Position numbers and translations under genes: made by a program. A DNA stretch of 64,000 bases from Acidithiobacillus ferridurans (GTDB taxonomy: Bacteria; Pseudomonadota; Gammaproteobacteria; Acidithiobacillales; Acidithiobacillaceae): the NCBI RefSeq assembly GCF_003966655.1, contig NZ_AP018795.1:1206001-1270000 (forward strand), read 5' to 3'. Below are positions 54,412 through 64,000 of the stretch, in pieces. Each line of letters starts with the position of its first letter. Position 1 is the stretch's first letter. The notes beneath the pieces were generated by a model, which ran no database searches, was not told the DNA's origin, and saw only the letters and a list, made by a program, of their open reading frames with translations.

Positions 54412-55740
54412 ATGAAAAAAATTCCTAGTATAGGTGTAGTATCTCTCGGGTGCCCGAAGGCCACGGTAGACAGCGAGCGCATCCTTACTCGGTTGCGCGC
54501 CGAGGGCTATCTGCTGGTGGGGGATTACGCCAGCGCCGATGTGGTCGTCGTCAATACCTGCGGCTTTATCGACGCGGCGGTGGAGGAATCCCTGGAGGCC
54601 ATCGGCGAGGCGCTGGATGAGAACGGCAAGGTGGTGGTCACCGGTTGCCTGGGTGCCCGCGAGGGCGGCGACTTTGTGCGCGGCGCCCATCCCAAGGTGC
54701 TTGCCGTCACCGGCCCCAACCAGGCCGATGCCGTGCTCGACGCGATTCACGAGGCGCTCCCTGCGGCCCACGATCCCTACACCGATCTGGTGCCGCCCCA
54801 GGGCCTACGCCTGACGCCGCCCCACTATGCCTACCTCAAAATCTCCGAGGGCTGCAATCAGTCCTGTAGTTTCTGCATCATTCCCAGCATGCGCGGCAAA
54901 CTGGTCAGCCGCGCGCCGGACGATATTCTGCGCGAGGCCGAAGCGCTGGTGGCCGGTGGCGCCAAAGAACTGCTGGTGATCTCCCAGGATACCGGGGCTT
55001 ACGGGGTGGACCGCAAATACCGCACCGCCTTTCACAACGGCCGCCCGCTCAAGGCCCGCATCACCGATCTCTGCGCGGCCCTGGGGGAACTCGGCGTCTG
55101 GGTGCGTCTGCACTACGTCTACCCCTACCCGCATATTGACGAACTCCTGCCCCTGATGGCGGCTGGCAAAATTCTGCCCTATCTGGATGTGCCCCTGCAG
55201 CACGGCAGCCCGCGCATCCTCAAGGCCATGCGCCGCCCCGCCGCCGCCGAAAAGACCCTCGACCGGATTCTCGGCTGGCGCCAGGCGGTGCCGGACCTGA
55301 CCATCCGCAGCACCTTCATCGTCGGCTTCCCCGGCGAGACCGATGCGGACTTTGCGGTATTACTGGATTTTCTGCGTGCGGCAGAGCTGGATCGTGTCGG
55401 TTGTTTCGCCTATTCCGCAGTAGAAGGTGCGCCCGCCAACGCGATCGCCGGAGCGGTGCCGGAGCCGGTCAAAGAGGAACGCCGCGCCGCATTCATGGCC
55501 GTGCAGGAAGCCATCAGCCGCCAGCGGCTACAACGCCGGGTAGGCCAGCGTCAGCGCATGCTGGTGGACGCTGTGGGCCGGAGCGGCAAAATCACCGCCC
55601 GCTCCGCCAGCGATGCCCCGGAGATCGATGGTGTGGTGCATCTGGGCAAAGCCGCGGGGTTGAAGGTCGGGGACTGGGTGGAGGTGGAGATCAGCCGGGC
55701 GGATGCCCATGATTTGTACGGGATGGTGGTGTCGGCCTGA
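54412..55740 (+). CDS. rimO: Ribosomal protein S12 methylthiotransferase RimO
   Basis: 442-aa radical-SAM methylthiotransferase acting on Asp88 of S12. N-terminal MTTase domain with three cluster cysteines ([28 protein letters not shown]). Radical-SAM CNQSCSFC (~148-155) with the SMRGKLVSR follow-on typical of RimO, and a C-terminal TRAM domain ending HDLYGMV. No clear ribosome-binding site; a large hairpin precedes the ATG. Confidence 0.96.
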   Translation: MKKIPSIGVVSLGCPKATVDSERILTRLRAEGYLLVGDYASADVVVVNTCGFIDAAVEESLEAIGEALDENGKVVVTGCLGAREGGDFVRGAHPKVLAVTGPNQADAVLDAIHEALPAAHDPYTDLVPPQGLRLTPPHYAYLKISEGCNQSCSFCIIPSMRGKLVSRAPDDILREAEALVAGGAKELLVISQDTGAYGVDRKYRTAFHNGRPLKARITDLCAALGELGVWVRLHYVYPYPHIDELLPLMAAGKILPYLDVPLQHGSPRILKAMRRPAAAEKTLDRILGWRQAVPDLTIRSTFIVGFPGETDADFAVLLDFLRAAELDRVGCFAYSAVEGAPANAIAGAVPEPVKEERRAAFMAVQEAISRQRLQRRVGQRQRMLVDAVGRSGKITARSASDAPEIDGVVHLGKAAGLKVGDWVEVEISRADAHDLYGMVVSA

Positions 55741-55757
55741 CCAGGGCCTTTGGTTGC

Positions 55758-56117
55758 TCAGGGCAGGCGACTGCCCCGTTCGATCCTCACCCCCACGTCC
55801 CGTGTGCCGCGCACGGCGGCGGGTTTGTGCACCGTCACCTGCACCCAGGCCGCGCCGAACTCGCCGCGAACGATGTCCGCGATCTGCTCGGCCAGGGTCT
55901 CCACCAGTTCCACTTCTGACGCGGCGACATGGGCGACCAGGCGCTGGCAGATGGTCTGGTAGTTGATGGTGTTCTCCACCTTGTCGGTCCGCGCCGCAGC
56001 CCCCGCATCCCCGGCAATATCCAGATCAATGAGCACCGTCTGTTTGACCTGACGTTCCCAGTCGTAGATGCCGATGCGGGTGTCCACCTTCAGTTCACGT
56101 ACAAAAAGAATATCCAT
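55758..56117 (-). CDS. folB: Dihydroneopterin aldolase
   Basis: 119-aa folate-pathway enzyme. MDILFVRELKVDTRIGIYDWERQVKQ at the N-terminus (Glu/Tyr substrate site), a NYQTICQRLVAHV helix and VTVHKPAAVRG (catalytic Lys) complete the FolB fold. The ATG at 56117 matches the family start. Divergent from plsY, an arrangement common in proteobacteria. Confidence 0.93.
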   Translation of the reverse strand: MDILFVRELKVDTRIGIYDWERQVKQTVLIDLDIAGDAGAAARTDKVENTINYQTICQRLVAHVAASEVELVETLAEQIADIVRGEFGAAWVQVTVHKPAAVRGTRDVGVRIERGSRLP

Positions 56118-56190
56118 GATTATCCCGAAAAAAAGCGGCAATCCGCCGCAGCTCGGCCTATAATAACCAATTTTCCGGCCAAAGCACTGC

Positions 56191-56787
56191 ATGTCACTTC
56201 TTCTGGATGTTGCCCTGATCGGCGGGGGATATGCCGTCGGTTCCATAGCCACCGCCATTCTGGTGGCGCGCGCCCTGGGTCTGGGGGACCCGCGCCAGTC
56301 CGGATCGGGCAATCCCGGCGCCACCAATATCCTGCGCATCGGTGGCAAAAAGGCCGCCTTGCTGACTTTGCTCGGCGACCTGACCAAGGGCGTCATCCCC
56401 ATCGTCATCGCCCGCCTGCTCGGGCTGGAGGACTGGGCGCTGGCCGCCGTGGCCCTCGCCACCTTTCTTGGCCATCTCTATCCGGTGTTTTTTGGTTTTC
56501 GCGGCGGCAAGGGGGTGGCCACGGCGCTGGGTATTCTGCTGCCGCTCCTGCCGGTGCTGGGCCTGTCGATATTGGGTATATGGATACTGGTGTTCGCCGT
56601 AACGCGGGTTTCATCACTGGCGGCGCTGCTGGCGGCGGTCGGCGCGGTGCCCATCGTCTTTGCGGTCTCTGCCGCCACGAGCATGCGACTACTCGTTCTG
56701 GTGCTGGCGCTGCTGATCCTCTGGCGGCACCGCGGCAATATCCGCCGTTTGCTGGATGGCAGCGAACGTCCCTTCAAAAGACGCTAA
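56191..56787 (+). CDS. plsY: Acyl-phosphate glycerol-3-phosphate acyltransferase PlsY
   Basis: 198-aa inner-membrane enzyme making lysophosphatidate from acyl-phosphate. YAVGSI near the N-terminus, SGNPGATNILR (~39-49), LGDLTKG (~63) and GHLYPVFFGFRGGKGVAT (~93-110) are the three PlsY loops. About five to six transmembrane helices. Confidence 0.95.
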   Translation: MSLLLDVALIGGGYAVGSIATAILVARALGLGDPRQSGSGNPGATNILRIGGKKAALLTLLGDLTKGVIPIVIARLLGLEDWALAAVALATFLGHLYPVFFGFRGGKGVATALGILLPLLPVLGLSILGIWILVFAVTRVSSLAALLAAVGAVPIVFAVSAATSMRLLVLVLALLILWRHRGNIRRLLDGSERPFKRR

Positions 56788-56793
56788 GACCGG

Positions 56794-57324
56794 TCAATCC
56801 CGGATGTTCCACTCCTGCATCCGGTCGCTGATCCAGTCCGCCAGTCGCGCCGCCGGGCGAAACCCGGGAACCAGCCGCTGCGCCTCCTGCGCTGCGGCCA
56901 GGGCACGGCGCATGCTGCCTTTATGCAGGTAGTAGCGGGCCAGATTCATCTGCGCCAGATGCGGGCTGTCGAAGCGTTTGGCCTTCAGGGCGCGGCGGAT
57001 CACGAAGAGTGCCTCGTCTTCACGGCCAGCGTCCATCAGATATTCACCGAGATCATTCCACGCCTGCCCCCACTCCGCATCGCAGGCGATGGCGCGGCGG
57101 CAGGCGGCGATGGCCCCGTGTGGGTCGTCGGAAGCAGACAGTGCCCAAGCGTAGAAGGTCCAGATCACCGCACTCTTCGGGCCATGTTCCAGTGCGCGCC
57201 GGAAGGCGATGGCCGCTTCCTGCGGATGATCCGTCTGCTGCCAGTCCAGGCCCTCCTGAAAGTCGACATCCTGTGCCGCCAGCTCGTCGACGATCATATC
57301 CAGAGAAAATGGTTCGTTCATCAC
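56794..57324 (-). CDS. TPR-repeat protein
   Basis: 176 aa with about three tetratricopeptide repeats between ~25 and ~150 (for example [13 protein letters not shown] and [20 protein letters not shown]). No signal peptide. Likely a protein-interaction adaptor. It overlaps the tsaD stop by 4 bp and is translated with tsaD. Confidence 0.8.
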   Translation of the reverse strand: MMNEPFSLDMIVDELAAQDVDFQEGLDWQQTDHPQEAAIAFRRALEHGPKSAVIWTFYAWALSASDDPHGAIAACRRAIACDAEWGQAWNDLGEYLMDAGREDEALFVIRRALKAKRFDSPHLAQMNLARYYLHKGSMRRALAAAQEAQRLVPGFRPAARLADWISDRMQEWNIRD

Positions 57325-58328
57325 GCTTCCTCCTCCGTCAGGGACCAGCGCGCCCGCACCGGGAAGTCCGCCGTGGCTGCCTGAGCCCGCTCCGTGTGCA
57401 GGGCGCCGGCGAGGGCGATCATCGCCGCGTTGTCCGTACAGTGCGCGAGATCGGCGATAAAGACTTCGACACCTTCAGACACCAAGCCGTTCAGGGCCGC
57501 TCGCAGCGCCCTATTGGCACCGACCCCGCCGGCCACGATCAGACGCCTCCGCCCGGTCTGCCGCAGGGCGCGCTGGCACTTCGTGAACAGCGTCTCCACC
57601 ACCGCCGCCTGGAAACTGGCGGCCAGATCGCCCCGCTTTTGCCCGTCGTCGGGCGCGATGGGCATGGAGGCCAAGCGGAAGGCCGTTTTCAGACCGCTGA
57701 AGCTGAAGTCCAGTCCCGGTCGGTCCAGCAGTGGCCGCGGCAGGCGAAAAGCCTGGGCATTTCCCCCCTCCGCCAGGGCGGCCAGCGCTGGCCCGCCGGG
57801 ATAGCCGAGACCCATCATCTTCGCCGCCTTGTCGAAGGCTTCACCGGCGGCGTCGTCCAGCGTCTCCCCTAATAAAATATAGTCGCCGATGCCCCGGACT
57901 TCCACCAGCATCGTATGCCCACCGGAAACCAGCAGGGCCACCGCCGGGAAGGGGTCCACCCCATTGAGCAGCGGCGCCAGCAGGTGACCTTCCAGATGAT
58001 GCACGGGGATCACCGGGATATCCCAGCCCATGGCGAGGCCGCGGGCGAAATTCACCCCCACCAGCAGGGCACCGATGAGTCCCGGCCCGGCGGTGACGGC
58101 GATGGCGTCAGGACGCCGCCCACCGGTTTGCGCCAGCAACTCGTCGAGCAGCAAGGGCAGGCGGCGCACATGGTCCCGCGATGCCAGTTCCGGCACGACA
58201 CCGCCGTAGGGCGCGTGCAGAGCAATCTGGCTGAACAGCACTTCGCCGAGCAGGCCATGCTGGCGGTCATAGAGGGCAAGCCCGGTCTCATCGCAGGAGC
58301 TTTCGATGCCCAGTATCCGCTCAATCAT
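57321..58328 (-). CDS. tsaD: tRNA N6-adenosine threonylcarbamoyltransferase TsaD
   Basis: 335 aa. [17 protein letters not shown] at the N-terminus, the metal-binding HHLEGH (~110-115), [11 protein letters not shown] and a C-terminal [13 protein letters not shown]. Final enzyme of t6A37 tRNA modification. Overlaps the DUF455 gene by 8 bp. Confidence 0.97.
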   Translation of the reverse strand: MIERILGIESSCDETGLALYDRQHGLLGEVLFSQIALHAPYGGVVPELASRDHVRRLPLLLDELLAQTGGRRPDAIAVTAGPGLIGALLVGVNFARGLAMGWDIPVIPVHHLEGHLLAPLLNGVDPFPAVALLVSGGHTMLVEVRGIGDYILLGETLDDAAGEAFDKAAKMMGLGYPGGPALAALAEGGNAQAFRLPRPLLDRPGLDFSFSGLKTAFRLASMPIAPDDGQKRGDLAASFQAAVVETLFTKCQRALRQTGRRRLIVAGGVGANRALRAALNGLVSEGVEVFIADLAHCTDNAAMIALAGALHTERAQAATADFPVRARWSLTEEEA

Positions 58329-59169
58329 GGCACGCCTGCTCCGGCCGCGCGGCGGCGGGTTGTCCGATGCGGTTCTGCAACCAGTCCAGCTCCGGCTCCG
58401 AGAAGCCCGCCGCGCGCCGCGCCGTCAGCGCCAGCGGCCCCTGAATCCGTCCCCGGTAACGCTGCTGCAAAAGCGTCTTGAAGGTGCGGTCCGGCTCCAG
58501 CCCGCGTTGCGCACAGAGATGGCGAAACCAGCGGCTGCCCACCGCCACATGCCCGCGCTCATCGCGTTCGATACGCTCCAGCACGGCGGCCGCTTCTGCA
58601 TCCCCTGCGGCCAGCAACCGTTCGCGCATGGCCGGGGTGACATCCAGCCCCCGCGCTTCCAGGACGCGCGGCACCAGCGCCATGCGCACCAGTGGGTCTG
58701 CCGCCGTGTCCAGGGCCATCTCCCACAGACCGTCGTGGGCGGGCAGATCGCCATAATCGCCACCGAGGCGTCGCAATTGCTCGCGTAACAGGACAAAGTG
58801 CTCCGCCTCTTCCTGCGCCACCCGCAACCAGTCGCGATAGAAATCGTCGGGTAGACCGGGGAAACGACAAATCGCGTCCAGCGCCAGATTGATGGCATTG
58901 AATTCAATGTGGGCGAGGGCATGGAGCAAGGCAAATCGACCAGTCGCAGTGGTCAGCGCGCGACGCCGCGGTAAATTTTTTGGGTCCACGAGCAGTGGCC
59001 GGACAGGACGGCCCGGCGTCGTCGAACAGGACCGCGCGCCCGCTGAAGCCGACAGCGGCCAGCGCAAAGCCCGCACCAGAGCCACTTTTTGGTCAGGGTC
59101 CATGGCATCAAAGGCCGCGCCTGCCCCGCCACAAAACCCTGCCTGATGCTTTCCGCTGATTTCATCCAT
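58321..59169 (-). CDS. DUF455 ferritin-like protein
   Basis: 282 aa. [17 protein letters not shown] (~92-108) and [17 protein letters not shown] (~120-136), with a later [16 protein letters not shown], supply the Glu/ExxH ligands of a ferritin-like di-iron helical bundle. The family resembles MiaE-type hydroxylases. The start is the ATG at 59169; another at 59103 is possible. Confidence 0.82.
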   Translation of the reverse strand: MDEISGKHQAGFCGGAGAAFDAMDPDQKVALVRALRWPLSASAGARSCSTTPGRPVRPLLVDPKNLPRRRALTTATGRFALLHALAHIEFNAINLALDAICRFPGLPDDFYRDWLRVAQEEAEHFVLLREQLRRLGGDYGDLPAHDGLWEMALDTAADPLVRMALVPRVLEARGLDVTPAMRERLLAAGDAEAAAVLERIERDERGHVAVGSRWFRHLCAQRGLEPDRTFKTLLQQRYRGRIQGPLALTARRAAGFSEPELDWLQNRIGQPAAARPEQACHD

Positions 59170-59270
59170 GCCGCAATCACACCCGCTCCCGCCCTTTTGC
59201 AGGGATGAAAATATAGCACACACCGCTCGATATGGGCTTCCGGCATCCTCCTGAAACGGGACTGTCTACG

Positions 59271-59476
59271 TTATGATTTCCGCAAGGGACAAGTCCTGAT
59301 ACCCAAGAGCGTGTATGCGGGGCACCAACCCACCAGACCGGTGATTAAAGGAACAAGCCCCAACCACCCCAAGGGGTTTTGGGTCCGACAAACACCAGTG
59401 CAATGACAACAATCCCGACAATGACCCGTATCAACCGGTCGGGCATGCCTTCGTTAAACAGCGAAGATACAGACAT
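59271..59476 (-). CDS. DUF2892 (YgaP transmembrane-domain) protein (1-nt frameshift as read)
   Basis: Start ATG at 59476 after AGGAG. The first frame gives MPDRLIRVIVGIVVIALVF and ends early at a TAA. Adding one G to the G4 run in the KTPWG codons (coding strand, near 59368) restores WLGLVPLITGLVGWCPAYTLLG, the classic DUF2892 second helix, with a stop at 59271: 68 aa, two transmembrane spans. Lies downstream of the Crp/Fnr gene, a common pairing. Confidence 0.8.
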
Positions 59477-59565
59477 TTTGGACTCCTTTTGTGTGCTCAT
59501 CCGAACTGTATCGTAGGCTGTTTATGGCAGCTTGTCTGTGACTTACTCACCCAATGAATCAGGGA

Positions 59566-60228
59566 TCAACATTCGGAATGCGCCAATTGACGGAGCGCTT
59601 GAGGATGAATGATCTGGATCTGTCCTGAACTACGCTGGATCCAGCCACGTATTTCAAACTCTTTCAGAGCACGACTGATTACCTCCCGGGCTGATCCGAG
59701 TTCTGTGGCCAATGCCTGATGGGTGATGTGGATGCACGGCGTAGCGCCTCCCAACTCCAACAGTTTTTTTGCCAGCCGCACATCCAGACGGGTAAAAACG
59801 ACGTCTTCAACCAGTGCGAGCAAATCAGTCAAACGGTTTCCGTAGGCGTTGAAAACAAACTCCCGAAAAATGCCAGATTGCGCGACGAGACGCTCAAAAA
59901 CAGATTGAGAAAGGCTGACGGCTTTAACCGCAGATTCGGTGATGCCCATGGCCGGATAAGGACGATGGCTGAACAGGCAAGCCGTCGTCAGAATGCAGGA
60001 TTCTCCGGGTCCGATGCGGTACAATACGATTTCTCGTCCCGTCGCAGAAGTTTGCTGCACTCGGATTTGTCCCTCCAGCACCAATAAATACTGATGGCAG
60101 GGCGCGCCTGCATGAAATACGATTTCTCCCGATCCCCAGGTTATAGGTTGTGCAGTGATCAGCAGATTTTTTTCCGGACCGTCATCGAGCCTTGCAAGGA
60201 GAGGGAAATTCTGAAACCAGTTATGCAT
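59566..60228 (-). CDS. Crp/Fnr-family transcriptional regulator
   Basis: 220 aa. N-terminal cyclic-nucleotide-like beta-barrel (FHAGAPCHQYLLVLEGQIRV) lacking the Fnr cysteine cluster, long dimer helix, and a C-terminal HTH (THQALATELGSAREVISRALKEFE). The HTH resembles the anaerobic/oxidative Crp-Fnr branch that often controls adjacent rhodanese/DUF2892 genes. An ATG at 60261 would add 11 residues; neither start has a strong site. Confidence 0.85.
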   Translation of the reverse strand: MHNWFQNFPLLARLDDGPEKNLLITAQPITWGSGEIVFHAGAPCHQYLLVLEGQIRVQQTSATGREIVLYRIGPGESCILTTACLFSHRPYPAMGITESAVKAVSLSQSVFERLVAQSGIFREFVFNAYGNRLTDLLALVEDVVFTRLDVRLAKKLLELGGATPCIHITHQALATELGSAREVISRALKEFEIRGWIQRSSGQIQIIHPQALRQLAHSEC

Positions 60229-60351
60229 GATGCTTATGCAACTGATGCAGGCCTGGAACATGCGGATGGCTGTGGCGGATTCCCGAAACTACCGGGAAAT
60301 TGTAGAGATGCTGGTGGGCATCGTGCGTATACATGTGCGTATGTTCCATGC

Positions 60352-60429
60352 GCGAAGTTCTGGATGAAGGTCTTCAACGACCCCAAGACACGCAGCGTTG
60401 CCGACATCCTGATCGCCGTCACCGAATGA
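60352..60429 (+). mobile_element. IS256-type transposase remnant
   Basis: A 25-codon frame beginning AKFWMKVFNDPKTRSVADIL matches the IS256 transposase core near the second catalytic acid and then stops at 60427. No inverted repeats or other parts remain. Confidence 0.55.
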
Positions 60430-60500
60430 ATCTTGACGAACCCCATGCGGAAACGTCCCAAACCGCCTCACACACAGAAATTCTGACACTCCCGCTCAGG

Positions 60501-60800
60501 TTACTGAGCCCCCTGTGACGTCAGTTTTACCACATTCAAATAGCTACGTGCACGCGCATCGCCCTGCTTGGCAGCCTTCGTCCACCAGTATAGAGCCTCC
60601 TTGGTGCTAGTTTTCACTCCGTCGCCCTGGTAATAGGCAACGCCCAGATTCGTTTGGGCACTGGAATTCCCCTGATCAGCAGCTTTACGATACCAGTACA
60701 CAGCGCGTGAAAAATTTTTGTCTACCCCATTACCATAATTATAGGCCACACCCAGATTGTTCTCCGCACCTGCATCACCTTGGGCAGCCGCCTTGCGGTA
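60501..60800 (-). pseudogene. Sel1-repeat protein, 5'-truncated
   Basis: Two and a half Sel1 repeats are visible (AVYWYRKAADQGNSSAQTNLG; EALYWWTKAAKQGDARARSYL). Similarity ends abruptly at about 60800 in the middle of a repeat, with no start or signal peptide. Such proteins usually have a signal and more repeats. Confidence 0.7.
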
Positions 60801-60859
60801 CCCCCGGTGTCAGGGTTGTCGCCTCTCTGAAATGGAGTAAGGCATAGGCCCTGGGGCGC

Positions 60860-61396
60860 TCAGAAACTCGACCCCGGCTGTTCGAGAAAGGCAAGTTCCT
60901 CGTCGGTCGATTCGCGGCCGAGAATGGCGTTGCGATGCGGGTAGCGCCCGAAGCGGTCGACGATGGCCTTGTGCCGCAGTTCGTAGTCGTAGTTGTCCGC
61001 CAGGCCGTTGGCCTTGAACAGTTGCTCGGCGACGACGTGAATTGCCGGCGATTCGCTGTGCATATAGGGCATATAGACGAATTTGCGCTGGTCGGCCGGC
61101 AGCGCCCGATCGGCACCGCGGGCCACCGCTTCCTGCGCCAGCGCGAGAGCCAGGGTGTCGGCGGCAAAGGCGCGCGGATCGCCGCGGAACATGTTCCGGG
61201 AGAACTGGTCGAGCACGATGATTTCGGCCAGCCGACCCTCGGGCCGGTCGCGCCAGCCGTACAGCTCGCAGCGCACCGCCTGCGCATGCAATGCGCCGAA
61301 GCGGCTGCGGATCAACGCGTCGAACGCCGGATCGGCCGCCCACCACTGCGCCGGTGCGATCTCGTGAAACCAGAAGTCGAGGACATCGGAAAACAT
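60860..61396 (-). CDS. DUF924 family protein
   Basis: 178 aa, helical. VLDFWFHEI at the start, then WWAADPAFDALIRSRFG, LDQFSRNMFRG (~68-78) and a YMPYMHSES block are the DUF924 signature. Function unknown. AAGGA is 9 nt before the ATG at 61396. Its neighbours are a truncated Sel1 gene and an RND pump, suggesting a rearranged locus. Confidence 0.88.
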   Translation of the reverse strand: MFSDVLDFWFHEIAPAQWWAADPAFDALIRSRFGALHAQAVRCELYGWRDRPEGRLAEIIVLDQFSRNMFRGDPRAFAADTLALALAQEAVARGADRALPADQRKFVYMPYMHSESPAIHVVAEQLFKANGLADNYDYELRHKAIVDRFGRYPHRNAILGRESTDEELAFLEQPGSSF

Positions 61397-61409
61397 GGCG
61401 ATTCGTCCT

Positions 61410-64000
61410 TCATGCATCTTTTCCAGACCTGTTATTCTGCACCTTCATCCCCTCGATGCCGAGGGGTTGATTCATGCAATATTTATCGCTCTCCGGCTTC
61501 CGTACCACCTGCCCGAACCACACATAAAACGCGGGAATCACAAAGAGCGAAACCAGCGACCCGAAGCCCAGACCGCTGACAATGACCAGTCCCATGGAGA
61601 ACCGCGCATCGGCATTCCCGCCACTGGCGAAGAGCAGGGGTATGGCGCCGGCAATCATCGCCGCCACCGTCATGAGGATAGGGCGTAGGCGCAGGATTGC
61701 CGCTTCCGCCACCGCATGGCGCCGGTCGAAATGCTTTTCCTCCTGCATGACACGGGCAAATTGCACGATAAGAATGCCCTGTTTGGCGATCAACCCGATG
61801 AGCATGACCATACCCACTTCGGAATAAATATTGACGCTGGAGGCGCCCAGCGCAATGGGCAGCAGGGCGCCGAAGAGCGCGACGGGCACCGCGGTGAGCA
61901 CCACCAGTGCGTCGCGAAAGCTATTGAACTGCGCCGCCAATAGCAGCAGGACCATCATCAGCGCAAAACCGAAGGTGACCACCAGGGCACTACCCTGATG
62001 CATGTACTGACGAGACACGCCGGCATAGTGGATCTGATCCCCGGCGGGCAGAATTTTCTGGGCATGGTTCCGCAGGAATTGCAGGGCCTGGCCCAAAGAC
62101 ACCCCGGGTGCCGGATTAGCCTGAATGAAGACCGCGGGTAACTGCTGGAACTGCGGCAGGAAAGTGGGTGCCGGTCGCGACTGCAGGGAGACGAAGGTGG
62201 ACAGCGGCACCTGCGCACCGGAGGGCGTCTTGATGGTGTAGGCCTTCAGGAAATCCGGATTGGCGCGCAACGCGGGCGGCACCTGGGGCACGACGCGGTA
62301 GCTAAGGCCGCCCATGTCGAAATAATTGACATAGTTGCCGCCCAGCAGGGTTTCCAGATTCTGCCCGATATCCGCCATACTCAGGCCGAAGGAGGCCGCC
62401 ATCTGACGATTGATATGAAGTTCCTGGATCTGGTTGTTATACTTCAGATTTTTGCAGACGAAGGAGAACAGGCCGCTGGCCCTGGCCTCCCGCACCAGCT
62501 TGCCGGAGACCGCATCCAATTGGTGATAGCCGCCGCCGGTACTGGTGAGCACGAACTGCACCGGCAGCCCCACCGCCGCTCCCGGCAAAGGCGGCAGGCC
62601 GAAGGCGGAGAGTTTCATGCCCGGCACCTGCTCGGCCAGTTTCTGCACTTTTTCTTTGACCTGCTGAGTGGTGACATCGCCGCGCTCGGGTTTGAGCACT
62701 ACACCCGCCATCACCTCGTTGTTCAGCAACATGCCGCCGATACCTACCCCATTGACCGCGAAACTGTGGCTGCGACTGTCGATTTTATTGAAAACCGTCT
62801 TGGTCAGATAACTGTCATAGGCGTTCATGTACTCCAGGGTCGCCGTCGGCTGGGCCACGCCGTTGACATAGACGATGCCCTGATTGGCGGGCGGTGCCAG
62901 CTCACTCTGGCTGATGGAGAAAAGAAAATAAATGCCCCCGGTGAGAATCAGCGCCAGCGTGACGGTGGCCGGCCAGACCCGCAGACTGGCAAGAAGGACA
63001 TGCCCATAGAAGGCCTTGAGCCGTCCGAAAACCTGATCCACCAGATGCGCCATCCGCCCTTCGTGCCCGGCCTTCAAGACCCGCGAGGCGAGCATGGGGG
63101 CGAGGGTCAGGGCGGCCACCATGGACAGCAGCACCGTGGCGACAATGGTAAAGGCGAATTCGCTGAACAAATGCCCCACCAACCCGCCGATGAAGGCCAT
63201 GGGGGCGAAAACCGCCACCAGCGTCGTCGCCATGACCAGGATGGGGCTGGCCAGTTCACGGGCGCTGAGCAGCGCCGCGTGCAGGGGCGTGGCACCATTT
63301 TCGATATGCCGGTGGACGTTTTCGACGACGATGATGGCATCATCCACCACCAGCCCGATGGCCAGCACCATGGCCAGCAAGGTAAGCAAATTCAGCGTGT
63401 AACCAAGGGCATGGAGGATGGTGACCGCGCCGACCATTGCCACCGGGATGGCGAGCACCGGCACGATCAGCGCCCGCCATGAGCCCATGAAGAAATAGAT
63501 CACCAGGATGACCACCAGCAGCGCGAGGGCGATATTGACTTCCACTTCCTGCAAAGAACTTTTGACGAACTGCGCGCCATTGTAAATGGTGTAACCCTTC
63601 ATGCCCGGCGGCATGGTCGAGTCCAACTGGGCCATCACCTTTTGAATACCCTGGGACACCTTCAGGGCATTACTGCCGGGGGCCTGCTGGATGCCGATAT
63701 TGACCGCCGGCTGGCCATCCACCATGACGGATGAGTCATAAGTCTGAGCGCCCAGGGAGACTTTGGCCACTTGTCCCAGCCGAATCGGCACCCCATGCAC
63801 TGTCGCCACCACCAGATTGCGGAATTCCGCGGCGCTGTGCAGGGCGGTATTGGCACTCAGGGAGACCGCCGTGTACTGACCGCGCAGACGCCCGACCGCG
63901 GCGACAAAGTCGTTCTGCTTCAGGGCAGTACTGATCTGTTCCGGGGTAATGCCGAGCACGGACATTTCCTGCGGGTCGAGCCAGACGCGCATGGCATAGG
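61410..64000 (-). CDS. RND efflux transporter, HAE1/AcrB family (5' end outside window)
   Basis: About 863 codons inside the window; the N-terminus continues beyond the right edge. It shows the second porter half, GLVVDDAIIVVENVHRH (TM4 region with the proton-relay Asp-Asp), a duplicated membrane half, and MLIGLIAKQGILIVQFA. Closest in style to MdtB/AcrB-type multidrug pumps. A downstream outer-membrane channel is not present here; the membrane-fusion partner would lie upstream. Confidence 0.92.
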   Translation of the reverse strand, partial: YAMRVWLDPQEMSVLGITPEQISTALKQNDFVAAVGRLRGQYTAVSLSANTALHSAAEFRNLVVATVHGVPIRLGQVAKVSLGAQTYDSSVMVDGQPAVNIGIQQAPGSNALKVSQGIQKVMAQLDSTMPPGMKGYTIYNGAQFVKSSLQEVEVNIALALLVVILVIYFFMGSWRALIVPVLAIPVAMVGAVTILHALGYTLNLLTLLAMVLAIGLVVDDAIIVVENVHRHIENGATPLHAALLSARELASPILVMATTLVAVFAPMAFIGGLVGHLFSEFAFTIVATVLLSMVAALTLAPMLASRVLKAGHEGRMAHLVDQVFGRLKAFYGHVLLASLRVWPATVTLALILTGGIYFLFSISQSELAPPANQGIVYVNGVAQPTATLEYMNAYDSYLTKTVFNKIDSRSHSFAVNGVGIGGMLLNNEVMAGVVLKPERGDVTTQQVKEKVQKLAEQVPGMKLSAFGLPPLPGAAVGLPVQFVLTSTGGGYHQLDAVSGKLVREARASGLFSFVCKNLKYNNQIQELHINRQMAASFGLSMADIGQNLETLLGGNYVNYFDMGGLSYRVVPQVPPALRANPDFLKAYTIKTPSGAQVPLSTFVSLQSRPAPTFLPQFQQLPAVFIQANPAPGVSLGQALQFLRNHAQKILPAGDQIHYAGVSRQYMHQGSALVVTFGFALMMVLLLLAAQFNSFRDALVVLTAVPVALFGALLPIALGASSVNIYSEVGMVMLIGLIAKQGILIVQFARVMQEEKHFDRRHAVAEAAILRLRPILMTVAAMIAGAIPLLFASGGNADARFSMGLVIVSGLGFGSLVSLFVIPAFYVWFGQVVRKPESDKYCMNQPLGIEGMKVQNNRSGKDA

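Overview
The window looks like chromosomal DNA of a GC-rich autotrophic proteobacterium, most probably Acidithiobacillus or a close relative. This rests on gene content and protein flavour: a complete mla lipid-transport operon, LPS-heptose genes, an rsmI/lpoA/yraN block ordered as in gammaproteobacteria, and the DUF6868, VIT-type and RND genes. No marker gene in the window settles the species. Only one RNA gene (tRNA-Phe) was seen, with no rRNA and no CRISPR array.

Layout. 1-22 kb is ordinary core DNA. It holds a GST-fold fragment, rlmJ, xth, prmB, a divergent LysR/MFS pair, argS plus a SPOR protein, ybjN-rsmA, an HNH nuclease, and a long leftward operon mlaF-E-D-C-B / ABC ATPase / S4 protein / pdxA. 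Then come speD and speE separated by a strong terminator, a histidine phosphatase, aquaporin, VIT transporter, DUF423, rhodanese, a spermidine-synthase-like protein and DUF6868. About 22.2-37.9 kb is an accessory island ending at tRNA-Phe beside a broken tyrosine recombinase. It carries a truncated photolyase, an old yellow enzyme under a TetR-type operator, a RelB with a truncated YafQ, a VapBC pair and a type I restriction-modification locus (hsdM-S-R). It also carries a HARE-HTH/GIY-YIG gene, AT-rich orphan genes, and a compact module of an FGE-like protein, a prokaryotic viperin and an AbiU2-like HEPN protein. 38-52 kb is core again: rsmI, lpoA, yraN, a gmhA-hldE fusion, a GlcD-like oxidase, RMD1, waaF, a porin behind a Pho-box-like array, metR-like, hemN and a CtaG-like gene. 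52-64 kb has a MidA-like methyltransferase, a pteridine-reductase-like SDR, a NifU-like protein, a second PIN/AbrB pair, rimO, folB, plsY, tsaD, DUF455, DUF2892, a Crp/Fnr regulator, IS ghosts and an RND pump running off the right edge.

The most interesting system is the viperin module (32.9-36.6 kb). A radical-SAM protein that aligns block by block with viperin (maker of chain-terminating ddh-nucleotides) is preceded 18 bp upstream by a large protein with a C-terminal FGE/SUMF1 fold and followed by a HEPN RNase-like protein. The module is bracketed by a 23-bp direct repeat and sits beside restriction and toxin-antitoxin genes, so a phage-defence role is the natural inference.

A caution about the sequence itself: seven genes (mlaF, hsdS, hsdR, yraN, waaF, ctaG-like, DUF2892) are each broken by exactly one missing base. 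In every case adding a single G or C to a homopolymer of 4-8 restores the family-typical C-terminus. Several of these are housekeeping genes, so homopolymer under-calls in the assembly are more likely than seven real mutations. They are annotated at their corrected extents.
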